Below are positions 27,010-36,859 of a stretch of 64,000 nucleotides of DNA, one piece after another. The notes beneath the pieces are model-generated. The model saw only the letters and a list, made by a program, of their open reading frames with translations. It was not told the DNA's origin and did not search any database. The stretch's first letter is position 1. Every line of letters begins with the position of its first letter. The stretch comes from Blasia pusilla (lineage: Eukaryota > Marchantiophyta > Marchantiopsida > Blasiales): the NCBI GenBank assembly GCA_050084515.1, contig CM114273.1, positions 7,068,001 through 7,132,000 on the forward strand. Reading direction: 5' to 3'. A program made the position numbers and the translations under genes.

Positions 27010-27776
27010 TCGTGCGCATACACATCGCTACACAACATACATCGCTGTCACCGAGCACACACACAAACATGTACAATCCCATGCTTACTCATGGCATCCA
27101 AACAACGAGACAAGAAGTACCAAAATATCTCAAATAAAATAAGATCCAATCTCTCTCACAACACCATAATTCTCACATGTGTGCACTCTCACATGACTCT
27201 CTCAATGTCAAACCAAATCCACTCTCCTAATGAGAGGCTTGGGTTACACACACAAGGCAAGCAAGAACATATCTCCGCTGCCTCATGCCAAGAGGTTCAA
27301 CAAAGAGAGAATGAGCTCTCAAGCTCTCTCTCCTTGAGGTATACCCCTCCCCTCTCCCAAGCTCTCTCCATGGTAACCTATGCTCCCAAGTCACCTCCTT
27401 GGCTCTTGACATGATGTAGGAGGTCAAGAGCCACTTACCAAAAATAGAAAGTTGATCATATACTCAAAATGGTACTTACCTAAAATAGTAAGTTCCTAAA
27501 TATGGCTCCAAATGAGCCGAAACGAAGGGGAAACTTGCTCTCTCAGGTTTTCCAAGGCCTCAGCAGGTCATCCTCCATATATTGAGCATGTCCTCCACTA
27601 CTCACAAAGGCGCTCTACTAGATCTCACTGATATATCCTAAAAGACGTGATAGCTGTCGTGCGCATACACATCGCTACACAACATATATCGCTGTCACCG
27701 AACACACACAAACACGCACGATCCCATGCTAGCTCATGGTATCCGAACAATGAGACAAGAAGTACCTAAATATCTC
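27010..27776. repeat. 120-bp direct repeat pair flanking the left gypsy terminal repeat
   Basis: 27010-27131 and 27657-27776 are about 90 percent alike by eye: both start TCGTGCGCATACACATCGCT and end AAATATCTC. Between them lie the 276-bp terminal-repeat-like block (27135-27410) and 246 bases of unrelated sequence. So one copy is inside and one outside the presumed LTR, which makes the true 3' boundary of the gypsy element uncertain. Confidence 0.7.
27135..27410 (-). repeat. Presumed 3' LTR of the gypsy element
   Basis: This 276-bp block recurs in direct orientation at 41901-42176 with about 10 percent differences by eye. On the - strand it starts (T)GTCAAGAGCCAAGGAGG and ends GGATCTTATTTTA. 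The flank gives TG at this copy's start, and CA follows the end of the other copy, consistent with a TG...CA LTR with one end mutated in each copy. I could not find a matching target-site duplication. Confidence 0.6.
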
Positions 27777-27960
27777 CAATCGCCCTTCTAACTGGTGGTT
27801 AGGTCCCTCTAACTCCATATAGCCATCTATCCATATCTACCATGACATACATCTCTCGGACGCTAAGAGCAAGAAGGCCGGGTGCTCATATGGCCCCATC
27901 GTTAGACGCCTTCTTTTCATCCATATCACACATACAAGTTGGAATGTAGAACTACCTACT

Positions 27961-28633
27961 CTATATACATCTCGGACACATCCATCATCCCTGAGGAATC
28001 CTAGTGAGAGGTGGCGTCAAACATGCCATATGCCATCCTCTCGAACACCTATCACAGACTAGCATAATGGCTGCACCACGGGCGAAACTACACAAGACAC
28101 ACAGCAAGCTGGCAGAAACTATTGCTAAGCTCGGATCAACTGTACCATCAATGTTCGGAAGATGACATCGCGCACAGTTATGCACATGGTCCTTCCAAAC
28201 CACACCGTCGCGTCCCTCCAAAAAGAGAACACTGGATGGCAAAACCGCACGCACTCTCAAGATGGTACGCCATGCAGTCACATCCAACGTCATGGGTGCC
28301 ATTTGCCGCAAGTAGACATAGTCTTCCTGATGAAACCTCCGGATAGTAGGTCGATAACCACCTCCCCGAATAGTCGCATACCTCAACGTATCCCGATGTT
28401 GCGCAATCGCCAAGTTCTCAAACGCCATGGGCATCACTCTTCGAAATAACTCAGCCCCCTGAGAACATGCTCGCATCCATACATCAACTTCATCAAGGTT
28501 CAACACCTCACTAGTATGTCGACGAATGCCCACTGGTAAATCTGGCTCTCGGCCATAAAGCAACAAGTACGGTGAGAAAGACGCTAAGGATGCTTGCCTG
28601 CTCAATCTGGATCCCATCGCCAACCACCAAGCT
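27961..28633 (-). pseudogene. Gypsy integrase C-terminal part and PHD finger
   Basis: Starts with the end of the integrase (RQASLASFSPYLLLYGREPD, then about 90 residues with a basic, aromatic DNA-binding tail). Near the end comes a PHD-type zinc finger: CVLC, then CDRCSRGWHMACL, TPPLTRIPQG, a TGA stop, then WMCPRC. The ligand spacing (C2, C2, H-x2-C, W-x-C-x2-C) fits the C4HC3 PHD fold, which in other proteins binds histone H3 tails. The in-frame TGA before the last cysteine pair breaks this copy. A PHD module could steer integration or bind chromatin, in the way chromodomains do in other gypsy elements; that is inference. Confidence 0.75.
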
Positions 28634-28893
28634 CTCCCATTGGCGTACGTCCCGTGCTTCGTACTGACTGTGGACTAAGTCGCTTTGAACTTTGCGAAGC
28701 GTGGTTTTCGTGTCTTCGAGTTCTTGATCGCGCAGGTGAAGAGTTGTTTCCGCCACTTTTCGCTGTACTTCGTTGTCTGACGAAGCTTGGGCCCTACAGT
28801 TGAGGTCATCTAGGCTTTGTAAATACTCGTCCACCGTTGCTGTGTCGTCCAGGTGGAGAACGTGTTGAAGTTGATTCATGACCGGGAACAGCT
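28634..28893 (-). mobile_element. 260-bp insertion inside the gypsy integrase, AGCT duplicated
   Basis: The integrase frame reads GDWDLHLA on one side (from 28894 upward) and WWLAMGSRLSRQASL on the other (from 28633 downward). AGCT occurs at both junctions (28630-28633 and 28890-28893). Deleting 28634-28893 joins the two in frame. The insert itself reads on - as an Asp/Glu/Leu/Gln-rich peptide with coiled-coil character (for example DDTATVDEYLQSLDDLNCRA) for about 85 residues without a stop. I do not recognise it; it could be a captured gene piece or part of another element's Gag. Confidence 0.65.
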
Positions 28894-29771
28894 AAATGAA
28901 GGTCCCAATCTCCTAGATGACCTCTCTGCAAGCCATACTTGCGTAGTCCTCTCTTCACCGTCTGGACAACCCGCTTCGCTAGTCCATCCGCTTGAGGATG
29001 ATCTCGTGAAGTAGTGCGATGGTCGATCAGTGCCTGATCACACAAGGCCTGAAACTCCCCTCAGAACTATGTACCTTGGTCTGTCAACATCTTAAATGGT
29101 GCGTTGTAATGACTCAACACTCAATATAGGAAGGCAAACGCTACTCCCTCACTTGCTTTGTCAGGAAATGCAACCAACTCTATCCACTTCGAGAAGTGCT
29201 CGACCATCACCAACACATAACGACTATGGCACTCCGTCAAAGGTAAAGGTCCTGCAAAATCCAAACTCCATCTATAACCTAAACCCATGATCGGAAGTGG
29301 ATGCAACTGTGGAGTCGGAGCATTGACCAATGCTCGGACTTGATCACACACCATGCATCTGGCAACAAACTGTTGTACGTCAGTCTGCATGTCTCGCTAC
29401 CAATACTGAATCTGAAGCAAGCTGTACGTCCACTTCATTCCAAAATGATCCAACTCCTCGTGGGCATGATGCACCAAACGTGGTATTTGCGAAGGATGAG
29501 GCACTACACGCACTCTACCATCCTCCCACACTCACAACACATGTGTGCCCTCCCATCGGAACCGTCTGGCTTGCAATAGGATCCGATCCCGCTCTCTAGC
29601 ACCCATTGTGCTCGCGACGCTGCCAGTATGCAGGTACTCCAAGACTACTCCATCGTCGTGAATGTCTTGGCCACCTATCGTCTCCTCACCGACCTCTAGA
29701 TCTAAGGACTCTCCATCAAACCTCGCCATCAAAGTCTCATCAATCTGGCTCCCCATAGCCAACAAGCCCAA
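28894..29771 (-). pseudogene. Gypsy integrase (zinc-binding and catalytic core)
   Basis: The - strand shows an HHCC zinc module (HHAHEELDHFG, then CMVCDQ), and the core with SLDFAGPLPL (first Asp), LTDQGT (second Asp) and HPQADGLAKRVVQTVK. In the last motif the position of the catalytic Glu of the D,D(35)E triad is Lys, so this integrase would be inactive. Several stops (for example after VAFAFLY and after LTDQGT) also break it. It continues into the 28633-27961 segment once the 260-bp insert is discounted. Confidence 0.85.
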
Positions 29772-29789
29772 ATAGGCTGACGTATGCCA

Positions 29790-29991
29790 TCATGGCACCA
29801 ACTCCTCATCACTCTCACCATGCCAATGAGCTCTAGTCGCATCTTGTTGACTCAAGCATGGATTACGGCTCAAACCATCTGCATCCTGGTTGAGCATCCC
29901 AACTCTATGCACCACGTGGAAGTCATACTCCTGCACCAAAAGAGCCCACCTCGCAAGCTTCCCTGTAAGGTTGTCGGACTCCGTCAACCAC
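29790..29991 (-). pseudogene. Gypsy RNase H, C-terminal half
   Basis: Reads LKWLTESDNLTGKLARWALL, then VHRVGMLNQDADGLSR, the end of a gypsy RNase H and the linker to the integrase. The N-terminal half is at 35262-35483. The copia element lies exactly between the HQPL and KWLTES residues, with five bases duplicated. Confidence 0.9.
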
Positions 29992-29996
29992 TTAAG

Positions 29997-30310
29997 TATT
30001 GAAGATTGAGTTACATTCAAGCTTATGAGACACCTCAATTGCTACATTTGGTACTCACACGAAGTAGGGAAGCTTAATCTTGGTTAGTGAGTTAAGCACG
30101 ATTATCTTAACTAGGGTTAGTTAATCACAGTTAGTCTAACTCGAGACTATGGTTAAGGGTAGGGTTAGGGTTGCTTGTACATACCCTATATAATTTAGAA
30201 GAGGACCAACCTCCACTCAATTTCTCTCATTGCAAATTTTGTTCTCCATGGTGGTGTGTGTGTGTGAGAGCCGTTTTCCACTAGTTATGCTTGTTTAGCA
30301 GTTTTCCACA
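29997..30310 (+). repeat. Copia 5' LTR
   Basis: Starts TATTGAAGATTGAG and ends GTTTTCCACA. It contains CCCTATATAATT (about 30184-30195), a likely TATA element. A 12-bp TGGTATCAGAGC follows immediately, matching the 3' end of initiator tRNA-Met. The counterpart at 34947-35256 ends CTATA. Termini are TAT...ATA-like rather than the usual TG...CA. Confidence 0.93.
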
Positions 30311-30322
30311 TGGTATCAGAGC
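30311..30322 (+). promoter_or_regulatory. Copia primer-binding site (initiator tRNA-Met)
   Basis: TGGTATCAGAGC directly follows the 5' LTR. This is the standard plant copia primer-binding sequence, complementary to the 3' end of initiator methionyl-tRNA. Confidence 0.93.
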
Positions 30323-30829
30323 GGGAGGAGAACAACACTTGAAATTCTTGGTGTTTGAAGAGAGAAGAGAGGCAAGAGAAGGCACAATTTCAGTTTGGGA
30401 GAATTTATTCAGAGCTCAGTGGGTGCAGATTTCAGGTGGAATTTTGACGGTGATAAAACTTTGGAGGCGTTTTTTAGGGCTTTCCCGGTCGATTCAGCCG
30501 TATGGATAAACTTCTTCTCAGTTCTAGCCGTCTTGTAGAGCTCGTCGAGAGCTTTCCAACGTATCCAAAATCGCTCGATTGTGACACTCTAAGCTCCTGC
30601 AGTAGCAATTTCAGTATAGGAAAGTGCAATAAGTGAAGAAAAGTTGTGCAGTTTGCTCTCTACATGCCAATTTCTACTAGTCCTTTCATACAATTGATCA
30701 ATTTTGGCAAATTTCAGGTCGATTTTTGTGTAGGAGTGGTCTATGCTTCAATTGGAGGAGTAGAAAGCCTGAAATTACATTTTTGTGAGTGAAATAGTTT
30801 ATCGTTTATCGTTGAGTATTCCTCCACAA

Positions 30830-31470
30830 GAATCACAGGCGAGAAGCTAGACAAGAAGAATTACAATGTCTCAAAGTTTCGCATGAAATAATTTCTCATG
30901 GGTCAAGAACTATGGGAGTTTGTCACAAGTGATGAGACCAAGCCAGAAGGTGACTCAACAGACTTGAATGTTCGCACTTGGAACAAACGCGCAAGGCAAG
31001 TAATCGACTAGATTTCAATAACGATCAGTTCGCCAATGAGAGGTCACATCCAAGATATTGATATTCTGAAGGAGGCCTGAGATTCATTGGAAAAGCTATT
31101 CGAGACATCTATAAAGGCCAGAAAGCTTCAATTGAAACAACAATTGAACGAAGTGAGGAAAGGATCGCAGAGCATAAATGATTATATTTTGAATATCAGA
31201 CATATTGTTGATAAGTTGAATAGCATTGGAGTGACAGTAGAAGATGATGATTTGATTTTATTCACTCTTCAAGGCCTTCCAAAGGATTACAAGTCCTTTG
31301 AGACCTCTATCTCTATGAGAGATAAATATCCAACCTTTCAAGAGTTAGTTCCTTTGTTGATCAGTGAAGAGATGCGCCTTGTAGGCAGCGGTAGCTCATC
31401 TAGTCTGCAAGAGAGTGCGCTATTTGCAGGTTATGGATCAAACAGAGTTAGGGATCGTGGCTGAAACTTC
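30830..31470 (+). pseudogene. Copia Gag region
   Basis: Reads ITGEKLDKKNYNVSKFRMK, a stop, then FLMGQELWEF, and from 31087 LEKLFETSIKARKLQLKQQL, then LFTLQGLPKDYKSFETSIS, all typical of the copia Gag (UBN2-type) domain. In-frame stops fall at VID-TAG-ISITI (31009) and KEA-TGA-DSLEKL (31078). Both sit where the family usually has Trp, so they look like G-to-A changes. Confidence 0.85.
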
Positions 31471-31583
31471 CGTGATCGTGATGGATATCAAACATATGGA
31501 GGAAGAGGCACTCAATATCACGTCATTCAATCAACTACGAACTAGTACTAGACACAATCACAAGGTGGTGATGGTGGAAACCG

Positions 31584-32940
31584 TTGGGATCGAGGTCTGC
31601 AGCAGAGGGTTCCTGGATCTTGCAATTACTGTGGGATACACGGTCACTATGCAATTTTTGCTTAAAAAAAAAAACAGATATGAGAACAAGAGCCTCACAG
31701 CAACAAAACTATGTGGAGCAACAACACCAACAGCAGTACCAAGAACAACAACATTCACAAACGGAGCATCTCTTGGTCATGACTCATCATATGGGAGCAA
31801 TGGTAAAGAAAGACTCGACAACAGATTGGTACATTGACTCTAGTGCATCAAATCACATGACTTCACAAGCTAAATGGTTCAGTAGTTTGGAGCCGGTGAA
31901 AGATCTTGCAATTATGCTCACAAGAGTTGACACTCAACATCATATCACGCATACCGGTAAAGTTTCAAGAACATCATATGGTCTTTGTGCTCTTGGAAAT
32001 ATTCTCTATGTTCCTATAATTGCAAGAAATCTCATCTCTGTAGGACAAATAGTAGAACACGGTTATCAAGTGAAGTTTAACGCAGGTGGTTGTTTCATTG
32101 AAACAATAGATGACCACACTACGATAGCCAAAGGAACTAGATCTAGCAGAATGTTCAAATTAGATGTTTCTATGCCAGAGATTCAAACAGCAATGTATGG
32201 TCAAATCGGCCAACAAGTCACAGATCTAAATATGTGGCATAAAAGAATTGGATATATGAATCTTCAAAGATTACAGAGTCTTTCATCATCTAATATAGTA
32301 ATAGGACTCCCTAAACTAGCGAGTCCTACTATGTTGGAGGTATGTTCTGCTTGCCAATTTGGAAAACAAGCTAGATTTCCTTTTCCAAAGCAAGATAGAA
32401 GAGCATCCTAGATATTGGAGTTGATCCACAGTGATATGTGGACAACATCACAACATAGCCTTAGTGGTTTCCAGTACTTTGTTTCATTTATTGATGACTT
32501 CTCTAGGTATATATGGGTATAATTTCTGAAAGCCAAGTTAGAGGTATTCTCTATGTTCCAAACATTCAGAGACCTAGTAGAGAAACAAACTGGATACCAC
32601 ATTCTGAAATTGTGTTGTGATGGAAGAGGAGAGTATCTTTCAACATAGTTTGATGACTCTTTACGTCAGAATGGCATCCAACGTCAAGTGACTTGCCATA
32701 ACACTCCACAACAAAATGGAGTGGCTGAGAGGAAGAATCGACATATTGCTGAAGCGGCACGAACTATGCTGAATGAGAAGAATATGCCTAAGGTGTATTG
32801 GACAGAGGCTGTAGCATGTGAAGTCTTCTTAATCAACCGAACTCCAACAACATGAGTTCATGATAAAACTCCATTCGAAGTCTTCAAAGGAAGTAAACCT
32901 GATTTTTGAAAGTACTTGGCTGTATTTGTTATGCTTATGT
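31584..32940 (+). pseudogene. Copia protease and integrase
   Basis: The protease motif is DWYIDSSASNHMT; the family motif normally has a glycine in D-S-G-A, so the active site is changed. The integrase follows with WHKRIGYMNLQRLQSL, CSACQFGKQ, then after a TAG at 32409 [38 protein letters not shown] and TPQQNGVAERKNRHI. The Asp-Asp-Glu residues (HSDMW, CDGRGEY, GVAERKNR) are still visible. Stops at 32409, 32519 and 32646 and others truncate it. Confidence 0.9.
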
Positions 32941-33130
32941 TCCTTCTGAGAGACGTTAGAAATTAGACCCCAAGTCTTAAAGATGTATCTTCATTGGTTA
33001 TGCTGATGGAACTAAGGGGTATAAGTGCTATATTCCATCCTCTAGGCAACTTATTATTAGTCGGGATTTTATCTTTGATGAGCTCAAGTCATGGTTTGCT
33101 CCATTTGAGCCTATTCCACCTCTAAAGAAT

Positions 33131-34535
33131 ATGACTATAAACCAACAGACATTGTCTTCAACTTCCCCAAGTACTTATGCAGGATTAGGAGAGGTCCTAG
33201 ATTCATCAGTTAAATCTATGAGTCTATGGAAGGGAAGAGTACATATTCAGTCTGTTGACACTAGTCAGAGCTCGAGTTCGGTGTCAGAGGCATCTACCTC
33301 TGAACAACAACTTCCTAGATCAAGTAGAGTTACACATCCAGTTCATAGATTCATAAATGAAGGTTTCCTTGCGACACATCATGCATATATCCTTCAAGAG
33401 CAAGAACAGAGTTGTTTTGAAGAAGATGCAAATAAAGCCGAATGGATTGAAGCTATGGAGGAAGAGCTTGCTGCATTAAGACATCAAAAAATATGGGAGT
33501 TGGTTTATATACCTTCCGGTAAGGAAGCTATTGGTTGCAAATGGGTTTACAAAATCAAGCGCAATCAAGATGGTATAATTAATAGATACAAAGCGAGATT
33601 GGTGGCTAAGGCTATGCACAACAATATGGTATCGATTATGAGGAAACATTTAGCCCGGTTGCAAAGATGGAGACTACGAGAACAGTGGTTGCAATTGTAG
33701 TAAGTAAGCAGTGGAGATTACATCACATGGACGTCAAGAATGCCTTCTTGAATGGAGATATATATGAGGAGGTGTATATGACTCAACCACCTGAATACGA
33801 GCATCCCAAGCTTCCATTTCACGTATGCAGGTTGAAGAAAGCTCTATACGGGCTCAAATAAGCTCCAAGAGCTTGGTATGGCAAGATTACATACGTCCTA
33901 CAAGAGTTGGGTTTTAGGGTATGTGATTCTGACTCCTTGTTCTATGTCTTGAGAGGACAAGATCATACAGTTCTCTCTGTGTTGTATGTTGAAGGTCTCT
34001 TGATTACTGGGAGTACTGAAGAAATGGTACAACAAGTCAAGCTTAAGTTACAAGCAAAATTTGACATGAAGGACTTGGGAGAACTCAAGTACTTCCTTGG
34101 TATTGAGTTTATCAAGTTTGGAGAGAGCATGTGGTTACTACAATGACAATATGTTCTTCATATGCTTTCAAAATATGGTATGACGGCTTGTAAGCCAATC
34201 TCTACACCGTTGGACCAGAGCGTGAAGCTAAGAGTGAATGAAGGAGAGCTGCTTGCAGATTCTAATATGTACATGCGCATGGTTGGAAGTTTGATTTATC
34301 TAACTATAACTAGACTAGATTTGAGCTATGCTCTTGGCCTAATGAGCCAGTTTATGCAAGCATCTCGAAAACCTCACCTTGATGCTGTGAGGAGGATTAT
34401 GCCGTATGTGAAATTCTCTATTCAATTGGGGCTTCAATTTGAAACTTCTCCGAGTTTTCAATCACAGGGATTCATAAATGTTGATTGGGCAAGAAGTGTG
34501 TATGATTGACACTCCACATCTGGTTATTCATTTAC
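33131..34535 (+). pseudogene. Copia reverse transcriptase
   Basis: Reads WIEAMEEELAALRHQKIWEL, GCKWVYKIKRNQDG, YKARLVAK, then a frameshift at about 33610-33625, resuming METTRTVVAIVVSKQW, MDVKNAFLNGDIYEEVYMTQ, LYGLK-stop-APRAWY and LSVLYVEGLLITG. The catalytic YVDD is replaced by YVEG, losing the aspartate pair. Stops also occur at 33859, 34144 and 34507. It cannot work as a polymerase. Confidence 0.92.
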
Positions 34536-34959
34536 TTTGGGAAGCGCAACTATAAGTTGGGCTTCAAAGAAGCAATCTACAGTTGCTTTATCTTCAACAG
34601 AGGCTGAGTACAGAGGAGCAACCAATGCAGCATGTGAGGCGGTGTGGCTTCATCGATTACTTGTCGAGATTGGTGTTAGTAATTTAGGACCTAGTGTAAT
34701 AGATGTAGACAATATTAGTAGCATCAAGCTTGCTAATAACCTTGTGTTTCATGCTCGTACAAAACATGTTGAGATGCACTATCATTTTATCAGAGAGAAA
34801 GTGCTTGCAAGAGAAATTGATCTTATATATATAGGTAGAGATCAACAAATTGGTCACATCTTTACAAAGGCATTGTCTAGAGATGAGTTTGAGATATTTA
34901 GAAATGATTTAGGCGTTAGAGATATCGATATTTGCTTGAGGGGCAGTATTGAAGATTGA
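34536..34959 (+). pseudogene. Copia RNase H
   Basis: Open for 140 codons: ATISWASKKQSTVALSSTEA, EYRGATNAACEAVWLHRLL, ARTKHVEMHYHFIREKV, then GHIFTKALSRDEF. These are the standard copia RNase H blocks. Upstream (34480-34510) NVDWA... should hold the first catalytic aspartate but is interrupted by a TGA at 34507. The frame runs 13 bases into the 3' LTR. Confidence 0.9.
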
Positions 34960-35256
34960 GTTACAGTCAAGCTCATGAGACACCTGAACTGCTATATTTG
35001 GTACTCACACGAAGTAGGGAAGCTTAATCTTAGTTAGTCAGTTAAGCACGATTATCTTAACTAGGGTTAGTAAATCATAATTAGTCTAACTTGAGACTAT
35101 GGGTAAGGTTAGGACTAGGGTTGCTTGTACATACCCTATATAATTGAGAAGGGGATCAACCTCCACTCATTCTCTCATAACAAATTTCGTTCTCCATGGT
35201 GGTGTGAATGTGAGAGTCGTTTTCCACCAGATGTGCTTGTTTAGCAGTTTTCTATA
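34947..35256 (+). repeat. Copia 3' LTR
   Basis: Direct copy of 29997-30310, with a TATATAA at about 35137-35143. The purine-rich GAGGGGCAG (34938-34946) immediately upstream is the polypurine tract. It is followed by the duplicated target TTAAG at 35257-35261. Confidence 0.95.
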
Positions 35257-35261
35257 TTAAG

Positions 35262-35483
35262 TGGCTGATGATCAGTAATGATGGTAAAGGGATTGCGGAA
35301 TAGATAACATCTAAAATGTGCGACAGTCCACACTGCAGCCAAGCACTCACCCTCATATGAGCTATACTTTGCCTCTATAGCGTTGTTCGAGTGACTAGCG
35401 TAAGCCACCATGAACTCTCTACCATCATCGTCATGCTGGGTGAGCACGACTCCAAGCCCCAACATGCTCCAATCGGTGTGCAA
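35262..35483 (-). pseudogene. Gypsy RNase H, N-terminal half
   Basis: Reads LHTDWSMLGLGVVLTQ, AYASHSNNAIEAKYSSYEGE, then FTIITDHQPL, the first part of a gypsy RNase H with TDWS and ITDHQPL motifs. It is cut by the copia insertion; the partner half is 29790-29991. Confidence 0.92.
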
Positions 35484-35504
35484 CTAGAAAGGACGTCCCC
35501 TGAT

Positions 35505-36566
35505 CCGTCTCCTCAATATGGGCACTGACGTCAATCTGTCCTTGAGCATCTGAAATGCTCTCTCTTGCTCATCCCCCTAGTGCCACTCCTAATCCATCTT
35601 GGTCATCAAGGTTAGCGGCTTCGCAATCGAACTGAAACTATTGACGTACAGTCGATAGAAGTTTGCCAATCCCATGAATGTACAAACTTGACTCACATCT
35701 ATAGGGCGTGGAATGCGTGAAATAGCCTCTTCTTTTGTCTGTTGCACACCAAGGCCCCGAGGGTATATCGTATGACCCAAATACTCAATCTGGTTGTAGA
35801 AGAAATTGCACTTGCCTGGATGTAGCTTCAACCCATGTTATTGCAATCGTCGAAACACCTCCTCTAGATGTCGCTTATGCTCCTCAACCGTGGCGCTAAA
35901 GACTACGATGTCATAAATATAATACCTAGAAAAATCCAGACCTGCCAAGATCTTATCCATGACCCTCTGAAACTCAGCCAAGGCGTTCTTTAACCCGAAT
36001 GGTAAGAACCGCCACTGGTACAAACAATCCTTCCCGTGAGGATTGATGCCCCAAAATGCCGTCTTCTGCCTGTCCTCCAATTTGATAGGCAACCGATGGT
36101 ATCCGGCTCGAAAAACTAATGAACTGAAGACCTTTGCATGCCCAATCGCATCAAAGATCTCCTCAGGGGTGGGCATGGCATACCTATTAGACTTTGTCTG
36201 CCAATTGATAGGTCGGTAATCTCCACATATTTGCCTATTATTCCAGTTGCCATGCACATCCTTCTTGGTGGGCATAACATTGGCAAATGCATACTCTCCA
36301 TACGACATCTCCACTAGTCCTGCTCCAACCAAGTCCTCGCTCCTTCTCTGAATCAGAGCCCTCTCCATGTCACTATACCTGTAGGGTCGTCGGAAGATTG
36401 GCGTGTCACTCGATAACTCAATGCGGATCCCTAGACCCTTCAGCGTACCCAAATCATGCATACTAAATGAAAAACATCTCCTATAACTCCTAAGGAACTG
36501 GTGTATCCGACGCCGCTCTCCTCTTGTCAACTTAGGGCCCATATCTGGCTCCCAAGTCTCCATCAT
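35505..36566 (-). pseudogene. Gypsy reverse transcriptase
   Basis: Long open frame 36566-35838, then a stop (TAA at 35838-35840, followed by HGLKLHPGKC) and 35831-35589. Motifs: IFRRPYRYSDMERALI, ICGDYRPINWQTKSNRYAMP, KTAFWGINPHG, QWRFLPFGLKNALAEFQRVM, RYYIYDIVVFS, EYLGHTIYPRGLGVQQ. The polymerase box usually reads YIDD; here the third position is Tyr (YIYD), losing a catalytic aspartate. The thumb is conserved up to LTLMTKMD. There are fewer stops than in the copia element. Confidence 0.92.
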
Positions 36567-36859
36567 GACTATGATAGGACTCTCCGACGCGGATGTCGGT
36601 GGTTGCTATGGTACAAACTTGTCTTAGACAATAGAACTCTCATCTCCACGTGCAGTTACCAAAACCACGCTCGATGTTGTGGCTATCATCTCCTAGCATA
36701 CTTGCAAAAAATCCCAAGAAGTCCAAGGGTGTCTTTCCTGATCACTCTTGGCGTGTCAATCTCCTCGGGTCTCGTCCCCAGCCACTACCTCTACTGTCTC
36801 GATAGGCATGGGGCTCACCAATGCAACAACTGTGATCTATCGCATCCTCAAACGATGCT

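Larger units (their letters stand above)
29997..35256 (+). mobile_element. Ty1/copia LTR retrotransposon nested in the gypsy RNase H
   Basis: Complete in outline: 5' LTR 29997-30310, primer-binding site 30311-30322, gag remnant, protease, integrase, reverse transcriptase, RNase H, a purine-rich stretch at 34938-34946 and the 3' LTR 34947-35256. The INT-before-RT order defines Ty1/copia. The target duplication TTAAG is at 29992-29996 and 35257-35261. The total is 5260 bp. The LTRs differ by roughly 10 percent by eye, so the insertion is not recent. Coding regions contain at least ten stops and a frameshift, and the RT active site is altered, so it is non-autonomous. Confidence 0.95.
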
